Shown: piece after piece, positions 52,701 through 60,638 of the stretch
Layout: the number at the start of each line of letters is the position of its first letter
Position numbering within the stretch: the stretch's first letter is position 1
DNA from: Verrucomicrobiota bacterium
Lineage (GTDB): Bacteria > Verrucomicrobiota > Verrucomicrobiia > JADLBR01
Length of the DNA stretch: 64,000 nucleotides
Assembly (NCBI GenBank): GCA_029560585.1
Contig: JAKQKQ010000149.1
Span: 27,431 to 91,430, forward strand
Reading direction: 5' to 3'
Position numbers and translations under genes: made by a program
The notes under the pieces: generated by a model
Databases searched by the model: none
Seen by the model: the letters and a program-made list of their open reading frames with translations, nothing else
What the model was told of the DNA's origin: nothing

Positions 52701-53203
52701 CATTGGAACAAATGCTCTCCAACGCCACGGAATTGAAATACAGTCTGGCGCCGCGCCTGGACCGGGGCTTGCCGGATCTCTTTCCCAACCCGCATCTGCG
52801 TTATCGTCGCGAGCCAGGGCTTGAGTGCGACGGGCCGACGCTGGTCGAGATGATCGAGCGCGGTCAACGCTGTCGGCGTCTGCTCGATGCGGCGTTGGCC
52901 ACGCCGTTGTCCGCCCGGTTGAAGGCCCGCATCATCGAGGACGAGCGGGGCTTCACGTACGGCGAGCGCACGTTGGCCTATTACGATGCCTGCGTGCTGG
53001 CCTACGATGCGGCCCGGGCCGGCCGGCGCGACGAGGCCCGGAAACACTTCGCCGAGGCCAGGCGTCTCTCCGAATTGCTCCGCGAAGACACAATCTCGTC
53101 CCAGGGTTCCTCGTCACACGCGAATGCCGAAAACGCATTTTTGGCGACCGGCGCCTGTGGTGCGTTGGATCAATTGGGCAAACTGCTGGGAACTGTGAAC
53201 TAG
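49715..53203 (+). CDS. secreted beta-propeller - GH67N-like - DUF4838 fusion protein
   Basis: 1162-aa exported protein. Signal peptide MNYSALTLLSLLPVLPAAG; a propeller of repeated blades (about 25-460: GVASDGRVYYVLCSES, HFLAYDLARGTFQRL, TSAGDILRYRYDRDTLETIATD, HGNSGYLFRFDPRLERVEVLD). Next is an alpha-glucuronidase-N-like domain (about 475-600: CFAAVELQSYLRQMTGREADFEL, VGTLYAAYDLLYRLGCRWFAPG). Then the DUF4838 barrel (about 610-900: HPEWYAMVKGRR, CTSNPDAAAEFVKNYARAM, KWCECDACKAQG) and a helical tail. AGAAGGG precedes ATG 49715. Likely a uronate- or hexosamine-directed glycosidase; activity unproven. Next gene 36 bp on. Confidence 0.8.
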   Translation: MNYSALTLLSLLPVLPAAGTPEGPKRLAARVYDSGWAMNHDTWNGLGVASDGRVYYVLCSESIDRGGQMFCLDPGTGQVRHVGDLTEACGEKDLKAVPQGKSHVRFVESGGRLYFATHLAYYNPGGGAPGAKEVMAAPPPGYKPYPGGHFLAYDLARGTFQRLASAPLGEGILTMNMDVRRARLYGLTWPTGYFLRYDMAKNEMRQFDPVAGRGEAGEGATYSTLCRAIVIDPRDGSAYLTTSAGDILRYRYDRDTLETIATDNLRKDYFGAFDPTKPGHMGYNWRQALWYPPEHTIYAVHGNSGYLFRFDPRLERVEVLDRITSGPSRRSGMYDGFRYGYLGFALGPDERTLYYLTGGPIPPGEKTTADADKSKRKLEDLHLVTYDIPTGRRADHGAIFLTDGSRPVCVHSLDVGRDGTVYALSRVNRNGQSVPDLISIAPVINLARAVACTRIVVDCGRFGSPEIAAAADEEVDWLDADGSDDAACTQCFAAVELQSYLRQMTGREADFELVDDENAPDSGDLILVGVPTNAKTRALVASLPDADMERLATLCPEGYRIRSGCVDGRRLTLVAGAGRVGTLYAAYDLLYRLGCRWFAPGELHEEISAFDRIPDLDVTQQPSFAARGFLAWEDRGDRDFMIWMARNRLDYWTLEQQPHSLMHKLGIRMVCGRHTAENEFLGPNNAYPYNHPRFEGDDAKPRDPYPVSPEFQGDANRDGRLTYFEAHPEWYAMVKGRRVPGIRGESFGTNFCTSNPDAAAEFVKNYARAMIEGAYRNASILRFWTLDAGKWCECDACKAQGTPTDRYLLLVHRFCQELDRARTEGRLHRPLDVTFLVYSDVIEPPTRPLPQGFPADYCLGTFYPIRRCYVHRLDDPTCPTNGRFCQQLTGWTQDPDRHYRGAMSIGEYYNVSRFKCLPICFMTTMAADIPYYHRCGGRVFDYMHVTTAHWGNKALTNYQMARQLWDIQTDCEALWDDYFARRYGPAAATMREFYESLEQMLSNATELKYSLAPRLDRGLPDLFPNPHLRYRREPGLECDGPTLVEMIERGQRCRRLLDAALATPLSARLKARIIEDERGFTYGERTLAYYDACVLAYDAARAGRRDEARKHFAEARRLSELLREDTISSQGSSSHANAENAFLATGACGALDQLGKLLGTVN

Positions 53204-53239
53204 GCGGGATGCGGAAGTGTCTTTGAAGGAATCCACGAT

Positions 53240-55195
53240 ATGAGAATTGGGTGGCGAAAGGGGCATCTTCTGGCGGCGCTGGCGATCACCGTGCTGCAAG
53301 GCCCGACAGAACATTGTCTTGCAGAGTCAGGGGAGGCCACGGCGCCTCGCGCGCCACGGTGGTTCGGCTATCGCACATCCTACTATCAGTTTGACGCCGA
53401 AACGTTGAGGCGGTTTGGGGAGGCGGGAGTCCATGTGGTCAACTTCCACCCGTTCAACGTGATCAGCGCCCTGGGCGTGCCTTACAGTCCCTATCCGCCG
53501 GTCTGGATGGGTCCGGGGAAGTATGATTTCGACTCTCTCGATCGCCATTTCAATGACATCCTCGCGGCCAATCCCCATGCGAAGTTCGTCTGCAAGATCG
53601 ATCTGAATACGCCGGCGTGGTGGCCGCGGTGGCTGGGCCAGAGCAAGGTCCGCGACGACAGCTTCACGAAGCTCGGCAAAGTCGCCGGCAGCGAGGAGTG
53701 GCGCCGCGAGACCAGGGAATATCTGCAGGCCTTTCTGCGGTACACCGAGGCGAAGTATCGGGACAAGATCGTTGGGTACATGCTTGCCTGTGGTAACACC
53801 AATGAATGGCAGGACATGAGCATGGGCGAGGAGAGCGCAAGCCGGAGGCAGGCATGGCGGAAATGGATGATCGGAAAGGGATTTCCCGACCCCATCGATA
53901 TCCCCCCCGCATCAGTTCGAGAACACGTTTCCAACGGCATCTTCCGCGATCCGGTCGATGACGCGATGGCCATTAACTACTGGCGCTTTCACCATTGGTT
54001 GATCGGCGACGCGATCCTCTGGTTTGCTTCATCGGCCCAGGAGATACTCCAGCATCGCGTCCCGTTGGGGACCTATTCCGGCTACGTTCTGGAACATGCC
54101 ACGGGACGGTTGCTCTATGAAGGGCATCTGGATTTCGATCGGGTGTTCTCCTCGCCGTTGCTTGATTTCATCGAGACGCCCGGTTCATACCACGACCGGC
54201 AACTGGGTGGCGCGAGCGGGTTCATGGTCTGCCTCGACTCTTTGAATCTCCATGGGAAACGCCTGATTCATCAGTTCGATCACCGCACGCACACCGCGCG
54301 TTCAGTGACGCTTCTCGGCCTCCCCATTCCCGGTCACAAGGATGGCTTTCCAGACGAGAAGGCCACGATTGCCGGCATGCGCCGTGATTTCGCCATGGCC
54401 CTGGTCCGTGGGACTTCACTTTGGTGGTTCAATATGTTCGGGCATTGGTTCGATGGGAAACCAGTGATGGATTCGATCGCTCAGATGCGCGACATCTGGG
54501 AACGGTGCGCGGATGACAGCGCAAAATCGGTGGCGCAGGTCGCGGTTCTGGTGGATGCGGAAAGCATGTTCTATGTGGATGGCAACGCGAGGATCCTCGA
54601 TGGGCTGCTGTCCCGCCAGCGTTTTGGCCTGGGCCGAATGGGAGCGCCTTACGAGATCTATTCGTTTGCCGATTTGCCCCGGTTGGACTTGTCGCGGTTC
54701 AAGTTGATCCTATTGCCGAACCTCTTCGTGGTGGATGACGCGAAGCGCCGATGGCTTCGAAGCAAGGTCTGTGCCGGAGGAAAGACGGTCGTTTGGGTTC
54801 ACGCTCCCGGGATTATCGCCGATGGCCGCTACGATCCTGCCAACGTCAAGGACTTGACCGGAATACCCTTGGAGGCACAGGCACTGACCACCCAGCCGAT
54901 GGACGGCTGGCGTTCGGTTCTTTCGCCCGAGCCAAACCTTTCAGCGGAAACACTGCGTCACCTGGCCAGTGAGGCAGGCGTCCACATCTACTGTGACGCC
55001 GGGGAACCGCTGTATGCCAACGGGCGGTTCGTCGCGCTGCACAGCCTGTCTGGCGGTCGGCGCACGATCAAGCTGCCCGAACGGTGTGGTCAGGTGCGGG
55101 AACTCTTCAGCGGGCGCATCGTGGGCGAGAACACGGACACCATCGAAGATGATTTGCTGGCACCCGACACGGTTCTGTACGAGTTGCGAAACTGA
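53240..55195 (+). CDS. secreted GH42-like beta-galactosidase-type protein
   Basis: 651-aa exported protein with a signal peptide, a GH-A TIM barrel (about 40-430), a GATase-1-like domain (about 450-560: AQVAVLVDAESMFYV... KLILLPNLFVVDDAKRRWLRSK) and a short beta domain. This is the GH42 architecture. The acid/base candidate is Glu189 in ACGNTNEW and the nucleophile region is near LLDFIETPGSYHDR. Sequence outside these motifs is divergent, so the substrate may not be beta-galactoside. It is 36 bp downstream of the DUF4838 gene, with which it presumably forms an operon under the AraC/XylR regulator. Confidence 0.8.
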   Translation: MRIGWRKGHLLAALAITVLQGPTEHCLAESGEATAPRAPRWFGYRTSYYQFDAETLRRFGEAGVHVVNFHPFNVISALGVPYSPYPPVWMGPGKYDFDSLDRHFNDILAANPHAKFVCKIDLNTPAWWPRWLGQSKVRDDSFTKLGKVAGSEEWRRETREYLQAFLRYTEAKYRDKIVGYMLACGNTNEWQDMSMGEESASRRQAWRKWMIGKGFPDPIDIPPASVREHVSNGIFRDPVDDAMAINYWRFHHWLIGDAILWFASSAQEILQHRVPLGTYSGYVLEHATGRLLYEGHLDFDRVFSSPLLDFIETPGSYHDRQLGGASGFMVCLDSLNLHGKRLIHQFDHRTHTARSVTLLGLPIPGHKDGFPDEKATIAGMRRDFAMALVRGTSLWWFNMFGHWFDGKPVMDSIAQMRDIWERCADDSAKSVAQVAVLVDAESMFYVDGNARILDGLLSRQRFGLGRMGAPYEIYSFADLPRLDLSRFKLILLPNLFVVDDAKRRWLRSKVCAGGKTVVWVHAPGIIADGRYDPANVKDLTGIPLEAQALTTQPMDGWRSVLSPEPNLSAETLRHLASEAGVHIYCDAGEPLYANGRFVALHSLSGGRRTIKLPERCGQVRELFSGRIVGENTDTIEDDLLAPDTVLYELRN

Positions 55196-55208
55196 CTTGG
55201 ATCGAAAT

Positions 55209-56657
55209 CTAGCCGACGACCGCGCACTCGATGCCGAGGCACTCGGCGATCTTCTGGATGGCGCTGGCATGGTGACCGATGCCGAGGGCGAAGTGGTGCG
55301 TCGGGCCCTCCGCGACCCACCGCTTGAGAAAGGTGCGCACGTCCGGTTTGAAGCGACCGTGGGTATTGGTGTTGCCCGTGGGCGGTATGGGGCCCTCGAG
55401 AGATTCGCCCTCGGCCACCACGAATTTGAATTTGCCATCGGCCCTGACCCCGATGCTCAGCATCGTGATCGGCCCCGTCTTCAGGCGGAACTCCACGCTC
55501 GCGCCCGAGCCGGGTTTACCGTGGTATTTCTTGAGGCTGCGGATGACGGGCTTGCCGTCGGCGATGTTGAGGTGGTGCGGGCCATCGTGGCCGACCAGCA
55601 CGGTGTCGCGCACGAAATCCACCGGGTGGAATTCCGCGAAGCTGCCGCCTATGTCGAGGCGGTCCATGATGAGCATCGCGATGCACGTCTTGATGTCGTA
55701 CTCCCCGCACATGGGGAACCCCGCCGCGGTCAGTTGCGAGTTGCCGACGATGAGGTTCGTGACCAGCTCGCGCATCGGGGTACCTGCCTCGGCCTCGTAG
55801 TAATAGGCGAGCCCGTCGAGCTTCTTGTCCCCGATGAATTTCTCGAGCGCCACGGCCGCTTTTGCGGCGATGTGCAGGTCCCTTTCCGTGAGTTTCGTGG
55901 TGACGGGGTCTGACTTTGGATCGGGGGTGTCGAAGAAACTGAGGATGTCGCGCTTTTTCGCGTCGATCTCCTCGGCGAAATCGTCGCGATAGCGCCGCAG
56001 GATATCGTCGGGCTCGCACTGCACGACGTGGCAGCCGAACGCCGCGGTGACGGCGGTGGGATCCGTGTGCATGTCGAGCATGCTCTCCAGGACATGGCCC
56101 ATGTGGCCGATGCGGGCCCGGCGCAGATCGTGAAGGACCTTCGCGATCTGGCACCACTCGCGGAGCTCCCCCTCCGCGACAGGGTCGTTCTCCATCGTGC
56201 CCAGGATCACCGGGGGCGGGCGCCTGCCCATGCGGATGGCCACGCCGGTGAACTCTGGCACCGAGCAGAAGTCGTCGTTGCAGAGCTGCATGTACGTCGA
56301 GCCATTGGCATAATCCATCGCCGGCATCGGCTGCAGGGCGACCAGCACGATGGGCAAGTCGAGGCCGCGCGCGATGGCGCCGAACGTGGAGGACGTCGCG
56401 TAGGTCACCATGTCGCAAAAGACGAGATCCAGATCGGCGGCTTGGAGCCTGGGCAGGAGCTCGTACGCCCCCTGCGCTTTGTCCACGAGGCCGAAGTCCG
56501 CAACCTCGACGCCATGGCCCTCGAGGCATTTGGCGAGGTGGCCCTGTTTGCGCCGCATCTCCTCCAGCAATCCGGGGAACTGTGCCCAATACGTGTGATG
56601 GCCGACGCCGAATACGCCGACCTTGGCCGTGAGGGGTTTTCTTCGCGGGATGCTCAT
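55209..56657 (-). CDS. L-arabinose/L-fucose isomerase-family protein
   Basis: 482-aa cytosolic aldose isomerase-like enzyme. The metal-site layout of arabinose isomerase can be followed: Glu288/Glu290 in YYYEAEAGTPMREL, Glu319 in MCGEYDIKT, His361 in VGHDGPHHLN and a late His in GPTHHFALGIGHH (456-466). N-terminal VGVFGVGHHTYWAQFPGLLEEM is typical of the family. Substrate could be arabinose, fucose or a deoxy- or amino-sugar relative. It is the last gene of the reverse block MFS - unknown glycosidase - WbsX - isomerase, 15 bp after the WbsX stop. Confidence 0.85.
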   Translation of the reverse strand: MSIPRRKPLTAKVGVFGVGHHTYWAQFPGLLEEMRRKQGHLAKCLEGHGVEVADFGLVDKAQGAYELLPRLQAADLDLVFCDMVTYATSSTFGAIARGLDLPIVLVALQPMPAMDYANGSTYMQLCNDDFCSVPEFTGVAIRMGRRPPPVILGTMENDPVAEGELREWCQIAKVLHDLRRARIGHMGHVLESMLDMHTDPTAVTAAFGCHVVQCEPDDILRRYRDDFAEEIDAKKRDILSFFDTPDPKSDPVTTKLTERDLHIAAKAAVALEKFIGDKKLDGLAYYYEAEAGTPMRELVTNLIVGNSQLTAAGFPMCGEYDIKTCIAMLIMDRLDIGGSFAEFHPVDFVRDTVLVGHDGPHHLNIADGKPVIRSLKKYHGKPGSGASVEFRLKTGPITMLSIGVRADGKFKFVVAEGESLEGPIPPTGNTNTHGRFKPDVRTFLKRWVAEGPTHHFALGIGHHASAIQKIAECLGIECAVVG

Positions 56658-56672
56658 GTGGGGAGGTCTTGG

Positions 56673-57905
56673 TTAGTCCGTGTTCCGTTTGCCGAAGGTC
56701 CGTTTGATGGCCTCGAGGTATGCGGTGCCGGTCCGTTCCTCGGGGAGCAGGTAGCCGCCCTCGGTCCACTCATTCCATGCGTTGAGCAGCACGGCGAATG
56801 GCTTGTGCGGATCGCGCTCGAGGAGCCGCGCGGCATCGCGCAAGAGCTGCTCGTAAAGCTCGGGGGTGTTGCCGACCACGACGGGGACGTATGGATATTC
56901 CTTCTTGGCGAAAGGCCACGGGACATCGGGGCGGCATCGCGGCGTGCTATCCCAGCCCATCGTCACCACGGGGAGGTTCACGATCGAGGTCGCGCCCATC
57001 TTTGCCCAGCTCTCGCGGTGCGCCTCCATCACATCCTCGTATCGCTCTGTGAAGTCGGGCTGAGTCTTGTTTGCGTGGGCGATGTTGTATCGGCTGGTGC
57101 TGTGGAATCCCGCCTCCTTGGCCAGCTCGGCCGCCTTGGGTTCCGCGACCATCGCGCCCCAGTGCATCGGCGGCAAGTCGGCCCGGCGGAGGAGTGCGTC
57201 CATCTCGCCGAAGAGGGCGCGGGTCTTCTCGGGTCCTCCGATCTGCTCGATAAACTTGGTCGCCTCGAAGATGCTGAAGAAGGGGTGGCCGTCGGGCCGC
57301 CAGTAGTTCGGTTGGCGGAAGTAGTGTTCGATGCCGTAGTCGATCACGCGCGCCATGTCGCGCGGCGAGTGGCGGCACGGGAGCCACACGGTGCGCGGCT
57401 TTCCGAACTCTGGGCAGAATTGGTCCCTCCGGTCGTGGTTCGCCCACATGAGCGCGAACTTCATGCGGTCGCGATTGGGCGCCCCCAGGAAACCCTTTTC
57501 GAGCGCCTCCTGCATGTTCTGGACGCCGCTGTACCAATACCAACAGTAGAGGAAGACATCGATCCCGTGGTCGGAGGCGAGGTTGATTTCTCGCTCGACG
57601 CATTTCGGGTCGCTCTCATCGAAGTGGCCCCAGGATGGTTTCTTCGGCTGCGCGTGTCCGGGGAAGCGGGGGATGGCGGCCTTCACGCCCTCCCATTCCG
57701 TCCACCCCTCACCTTTCCAGGCGCTGCCGTGGTCGTAGTTGTGCCAATGGGGGTAATAGATGGCCACGACGTCCGGGCGGCTATTGGAAGGTGGTTGAGC
57801 CGCCCCGGCGGAATGGGCACCGCGCAGGACGAACGGCCCCGCGGCCATCCCCGCTCCCGCGTACGTGAGCAGGTCCAAGAATTCTCGGCGGTTCAGTGTC
57901 TTCAT
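56673..57905 (-). CDS. Tat-exported WbsX/GH99-like protein
   Basis: 410-aa protein exported by a twin-arginine signal (NRREFLDLLTYAGAGMAAG). The GH99-like WbsX domain opens with VAIYYPHWHNYDHG, WKGEGWTEWEGVKAA and DVFLYCWYWYSG, and closes with LLNAWNEWTEGGYLLPEE, all typical. WbsX-type domains occur in O-antigen clusters and in many PVC catabolic loci; catalytic action of the free form is not settled. ATG 57905 was chosen because it starts the Tat signal; the frame is open to 58046. It is followed by the isomerase after 15 bp. Confidence 0.85.
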   Translation of the reverse strand: MKTLNRREFLDLLTYAGAGMAAGPFVLRGAHSAGAAQPPSNSRPDVVAIYYPHWHNYDHGSAWKGEGWTEWEGVKAAIPRFPGHAQPKKPSWGHFDESDPKCVEREINLASDHGIDVFLYCWYWYSGVQNMQEALEKGFLGAPNRDRMKFALMWANHDRRDQFCPEFGKPRTVWLPCRHSPRDMARVIDYGIEHYFRQPNYWRPDGHPFFSIFEATKFIEQIGGPEKTRALFGEMDALLRRADLPPMHWGAMVAEPKAAELAKEAGFHSTSRYNIAHANKTQPDFTERYEDVMEAHRESWAKMGATSIVNLPVVTMGWDSTPRCRPDVPWPFAKKEYPYVPVVVGNTPELYEQLLRDAARLLERDPHKPFAVLLNAWNEWTEGGYLLPEERTGTAYLEAIKRTFGKRNTD

Positions 57906-58004
57906 AATGTTATAGGACTGGATTCTATTCGGCGCCGTGGCCAATGGGGTTCGCGTCAGGCAGCATGCCCGCCACGGCGGGCACCTCCGGGGATGAAGGT
58001 CGGG

Positions 58005-58085
58005 ACCGCGTAAACGCGGTACTGCAAACGGCAGATCCTGAATCACTGGTGAGCGCTCGCAGTACCGCCTTTAGGCGGAATCGGT
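58005..58085. repeat. nested hairpins between two genes of the reverse block
   Basis: ACCGCG-TAAA-CGCGGT (58005-58020) and CCGCC-TTTA-GGCGG (58066-58078) are hairpins, and GCGGTACTGC (58016-58025) pairs perfectly with GCAGTACCGC (58059-58068) around them. It lies about 50 bases after the stop of the unknown glycosidase and may end or trim its transcript. Confidence 0.55.
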
Positions 58086-58136
58086 AGCGCCACCTTGGAG
58101 TTCTCAGATCGGGCATTGCAGAATTAGCACTCATGT

Positions 58137-60638
58137 TCACCACGAGATCAGCAGCGTCCCCGTGAGGTGGGAGGCCTCGATGTAATGGCCATCCGCGTCG
58201 TCGCGCGGCTGTGGGGCGACGATGCTTTCCTTGTTCACCGGCGTGTAGCCATCGGCGATGGCGGGATTGATCAGGAAGGTGGCCTTCTCGCGCGTGCCGC
58301 GCTCGGGATAGAAGCGGAGCGTGGCGTCCTTGAGGCCCATGACCTTCAGGCGGCGGGTGACCCCGATCTCGCCGGAATGTCGCTCGATGCAGAAGACCTC
58401 GCCTTCCTCCTGGTGGACGAAGACGCGGCACTCGCGGTGCCAGGCGCGCGGCATCCGATAGCGGGCCATGCCCTCGCGGAGCTCCGTCTCGCACCCCGTG
58501 AAGATCGGTGCCCCCTGTGGGGCGCGGAGCAAGATCTCGACGTTCGTGTTGCGCGTGCAGCCGGAGAAGAAGAACCCGTTGTCGTGGCGCGCGATCGCAA
58601 CGATCGGGCTGGCGCCGGCGAAGAGGTGGCCGCCTGGCGATGGCGTGAGCGCGTTGCCCTGCGCGGCATCGCGCTTGCGGAGATCGATGTGCCAACCGAA
58701 GGCCCCGAGCATGTGGCGCATCAACAGGTCGCCCTGGAACCACTTCAGCGGATCGTCGGGCGTCAGGAGGTGCCCCCCCGCATAGCTGCTGGAATTCGTG
58801 CCGCGGACCCACGCGATCATGCCGCCCTTCCAATCGGGCACGGGCCGCCAGACGGCCGCCACGCGCCGCTCGTCGCCCTTGAGGACCCTGAAGGGTGCGT
58901 GGGTCCGATCATCGCTCGGATCGGCGAGGAGGGCATCGATGCCGCCGGCGCACATCACGGGGCGATGGTTGATGCGCCGCGGGTGTGTTCCCTCGGTCAA
59001 CTCGTCGAGGGGCACTGCGGAAATCAGCTCCATCTCGCCATCGATCGGCGCGACGCGTTTGACGTTTAGCGCGGCGAGCAGGTCGTCGCCGGCGTGCCCG
59101 AGTGGGCCATAGAGCAATACTCGGCCGCCGGCGTTCGCGAACCGGATCAGTTCCTTCGACAGCGCCGAGCCGGCATCGGGCACGGGAGTGATGAGGATCG
59201 ACTCGCGGTACAGCGCGGGATCGTGTTTCACGGATGAGAGAAAGTTCTTTGTTGAGACGACCGTGTTGATCGGCAGGCCGTTATTCACCGCGGCGCGCAT
59301 GAACCAGTCGCCGAAGAAGGGTTCTTCAAGCCGCGCCGGTCGGCCAAACGTCATGTCGTGATATTCATCGAAGGGATACACCCACACCAGGGGCCCTGGC
59401 CGATCGGGCGCGTGGCGCATCGCCTCGCGAACGTGCGGGATGACCTCCTCCGGCACCTGGTCGGGCGTGCGACCGTACGAGTCATCGATCGTGAGGAATG
59501 CGATGGAGTCGGGGTTCTCGACTTGGCCTTCGGCATTGATGCGGCCGATGGCCAGCGGCAGATAGATATCGTGGGGCTCGCGGCCATAGCGGTCGAGCCA
59601 GGGGCTATTGAGCCACCACGGATCGTGCGTGTAAAACCGGTAGGGAAATCCCTTGCCCGGTGGCAGCTCGGCGATGCGCGACATATAGCCCACGAGCTCC
59701 AGGCCGAAGTCGCCGTTGAGCGCGGCCCAGGGCGAGTTCGGTGGCGGAACCATGTTGAAACCGCCCGCATAGATGTCCCGCAGGGGCGTCGCGTTGGATG
59801 CCAGATCCGATCCGCTGACGAGATTCGTGCCGCGCGTCTCGATCAGAAAATCCGGGCACTCCTTGCGGAAGCAGCGCCAGAAATTCAGGATCTTCTCGCG
59901 GATCTCGCCCGCGCTGCCGGGCAAGAACGCCTTCCCATCGAACATGGGCCCGGTGGTCTTCCACGTCTCCATGCCGAAGCCAAATCCGTTCGAGAACCAG
60001 ATGTAGTCGAATCCAAGATCCTTCAGGAAATGTTGGCTCTGGCGGCCGAGAAATGTTCCCAGGGGGGTGTCCTGCGGGATGCCGTCGGGGAAGCCAGCGT
60101 AGTGCTCCTTGTCGGCATTGAGTGTCGCGTAACAGCAGACGAATGTCCCTTTGCCCATCGTGCCGCCGAGGCAGATCTCATTATGCCGTTTGTACTTGAA
60201 GGGGGAGCGCGCGAACTCGCCGCCGGGATCGAACGTCGCGCCGACGCGGATGGTCTTGCCGGTGACATCTGCACCGATCCGTTTCAAGAGCCGAACGATC
60301 GTCGCGAGCCCGCCGTAGGTGAGCGTGGGCGGGTCGTCCATGTAATAGACCGCCTGGCTGTGAAGGTTCTTGTTCGTGGGTGTGCCCTTGACCGGCTCAA
60401 GCTTCGAATTGGGCAACCCGATGTAGCGCGCCCACTCCATCTCATCCTCGGCACGGCCACGGTAGTCGAGAATCTCGGAGCCGTCGGCGGTCCAGAGCAT
60501 CACCGAGATCTGATCGGCGTGGCGCGTCAGCGGCGACCACTGCCGGAAGATGTCCCGGCAGACTTCGGCCATGGCGTCCTCGCGCATGACGCGGAACGGC
60601 TTCGGGCTCATCTCCAGGGTGACGTTGCGCAGTTTCAT
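58137..60638 (-). CDS. large glycosidase-like protein of unknown family
   Basis: 833-aa cytosolic-looking protein (no signal peptide). The N-terminal half reads as a TIM barrel (SQHFLKDLGFDYIWFSNGFGFGMETW; WVYPFDEYHDMTF), followed by a GATase-1-like segment (about 500-560, ELIRFANAGGRVLLYGPLGHAGDDLLAAL) and a long C-terminal beta-rich region (about 640-833). The order resembles GH42-type enzymes, but I cannot place the sequence in a named family. ATG 60638 overlaps the stop of the MFS gene (ATGA), so uptake and processing are coupled. Substrate and reaction unknown. Confidence 0.65.
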   Translation of the reverse strand: MKLRNVTLEMSPKPFRVMREDAMAEVCRDIFRQWSPLTRHADQISVMLWTADGSEILDYRGRAEDEMEWARYIGLPNSKLEPVKGTPTNKNLHSQAVYYMDDPPTLTYGGLATIVRLLKRIGADVTGKTIRVGATFDPGGEFARSPFKYKRHNEICLGGTMGKGTFVCCYATLNADKEHYAGFPDGIPQDTPLGTFLGRQSQHFLKDLGFDYIWFSNGFGFGMETWKTTGPMFDGKAFLPGSAGEIREKILNFWRCFRKECPDFLIETRGTNLVSGSDLASNATPLRDIYAGGFNMVPPPNSPWAALNGDFGLELVGYMSRIAELPPGKGFPYRFYTHDPWWLNSPWLDRYGREPHDIYLPLAIGRINAEGQVENPDSIAFLTIDDSYGRTPDQVPEEVIPHVREAMRHAPDRPGPLVWVYPFDEYHDMTFGRPARLEEPFFGDWFMRAAVNNGLPINTVVSTKNFLSSVKHDPALYRESILITPVPDAGSALSKELIRFANAGGRVLLYGPLGHAGDDLLAALNVKRVAPIDGEMELISAVPLDELTEGTHPRRINHRPVMCAGGIDALLADPSDDRTHAPFRVLKGDERRVAAVWRPVPDWKGGMIAWVRGTNSSSYAGGHLLTPDDPLKWFQGDLLMRHMLGAFGWHIDLRKRDAAQGNALTPSPGGHLFAGASPIVAIARHDNGFFFSGCTRNTNVEILLRAPQGAPIFTGCETELREGMARYRMPRAWHRECRVFVHQEEGEVFCIERHSGEIGVTRRLKVMGLKDATLRFYPERGTREKATFLINPAIADGYTPVNKESIVAPQPRDDADGHYIEASHLTGTLLISW

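Noticed and set aside
56028..58013. 661-codon forward frame opposite the isomerase and WbsX genes
   Set aside because: Crosses two unrelated reverse genes and has no recognisable domain.
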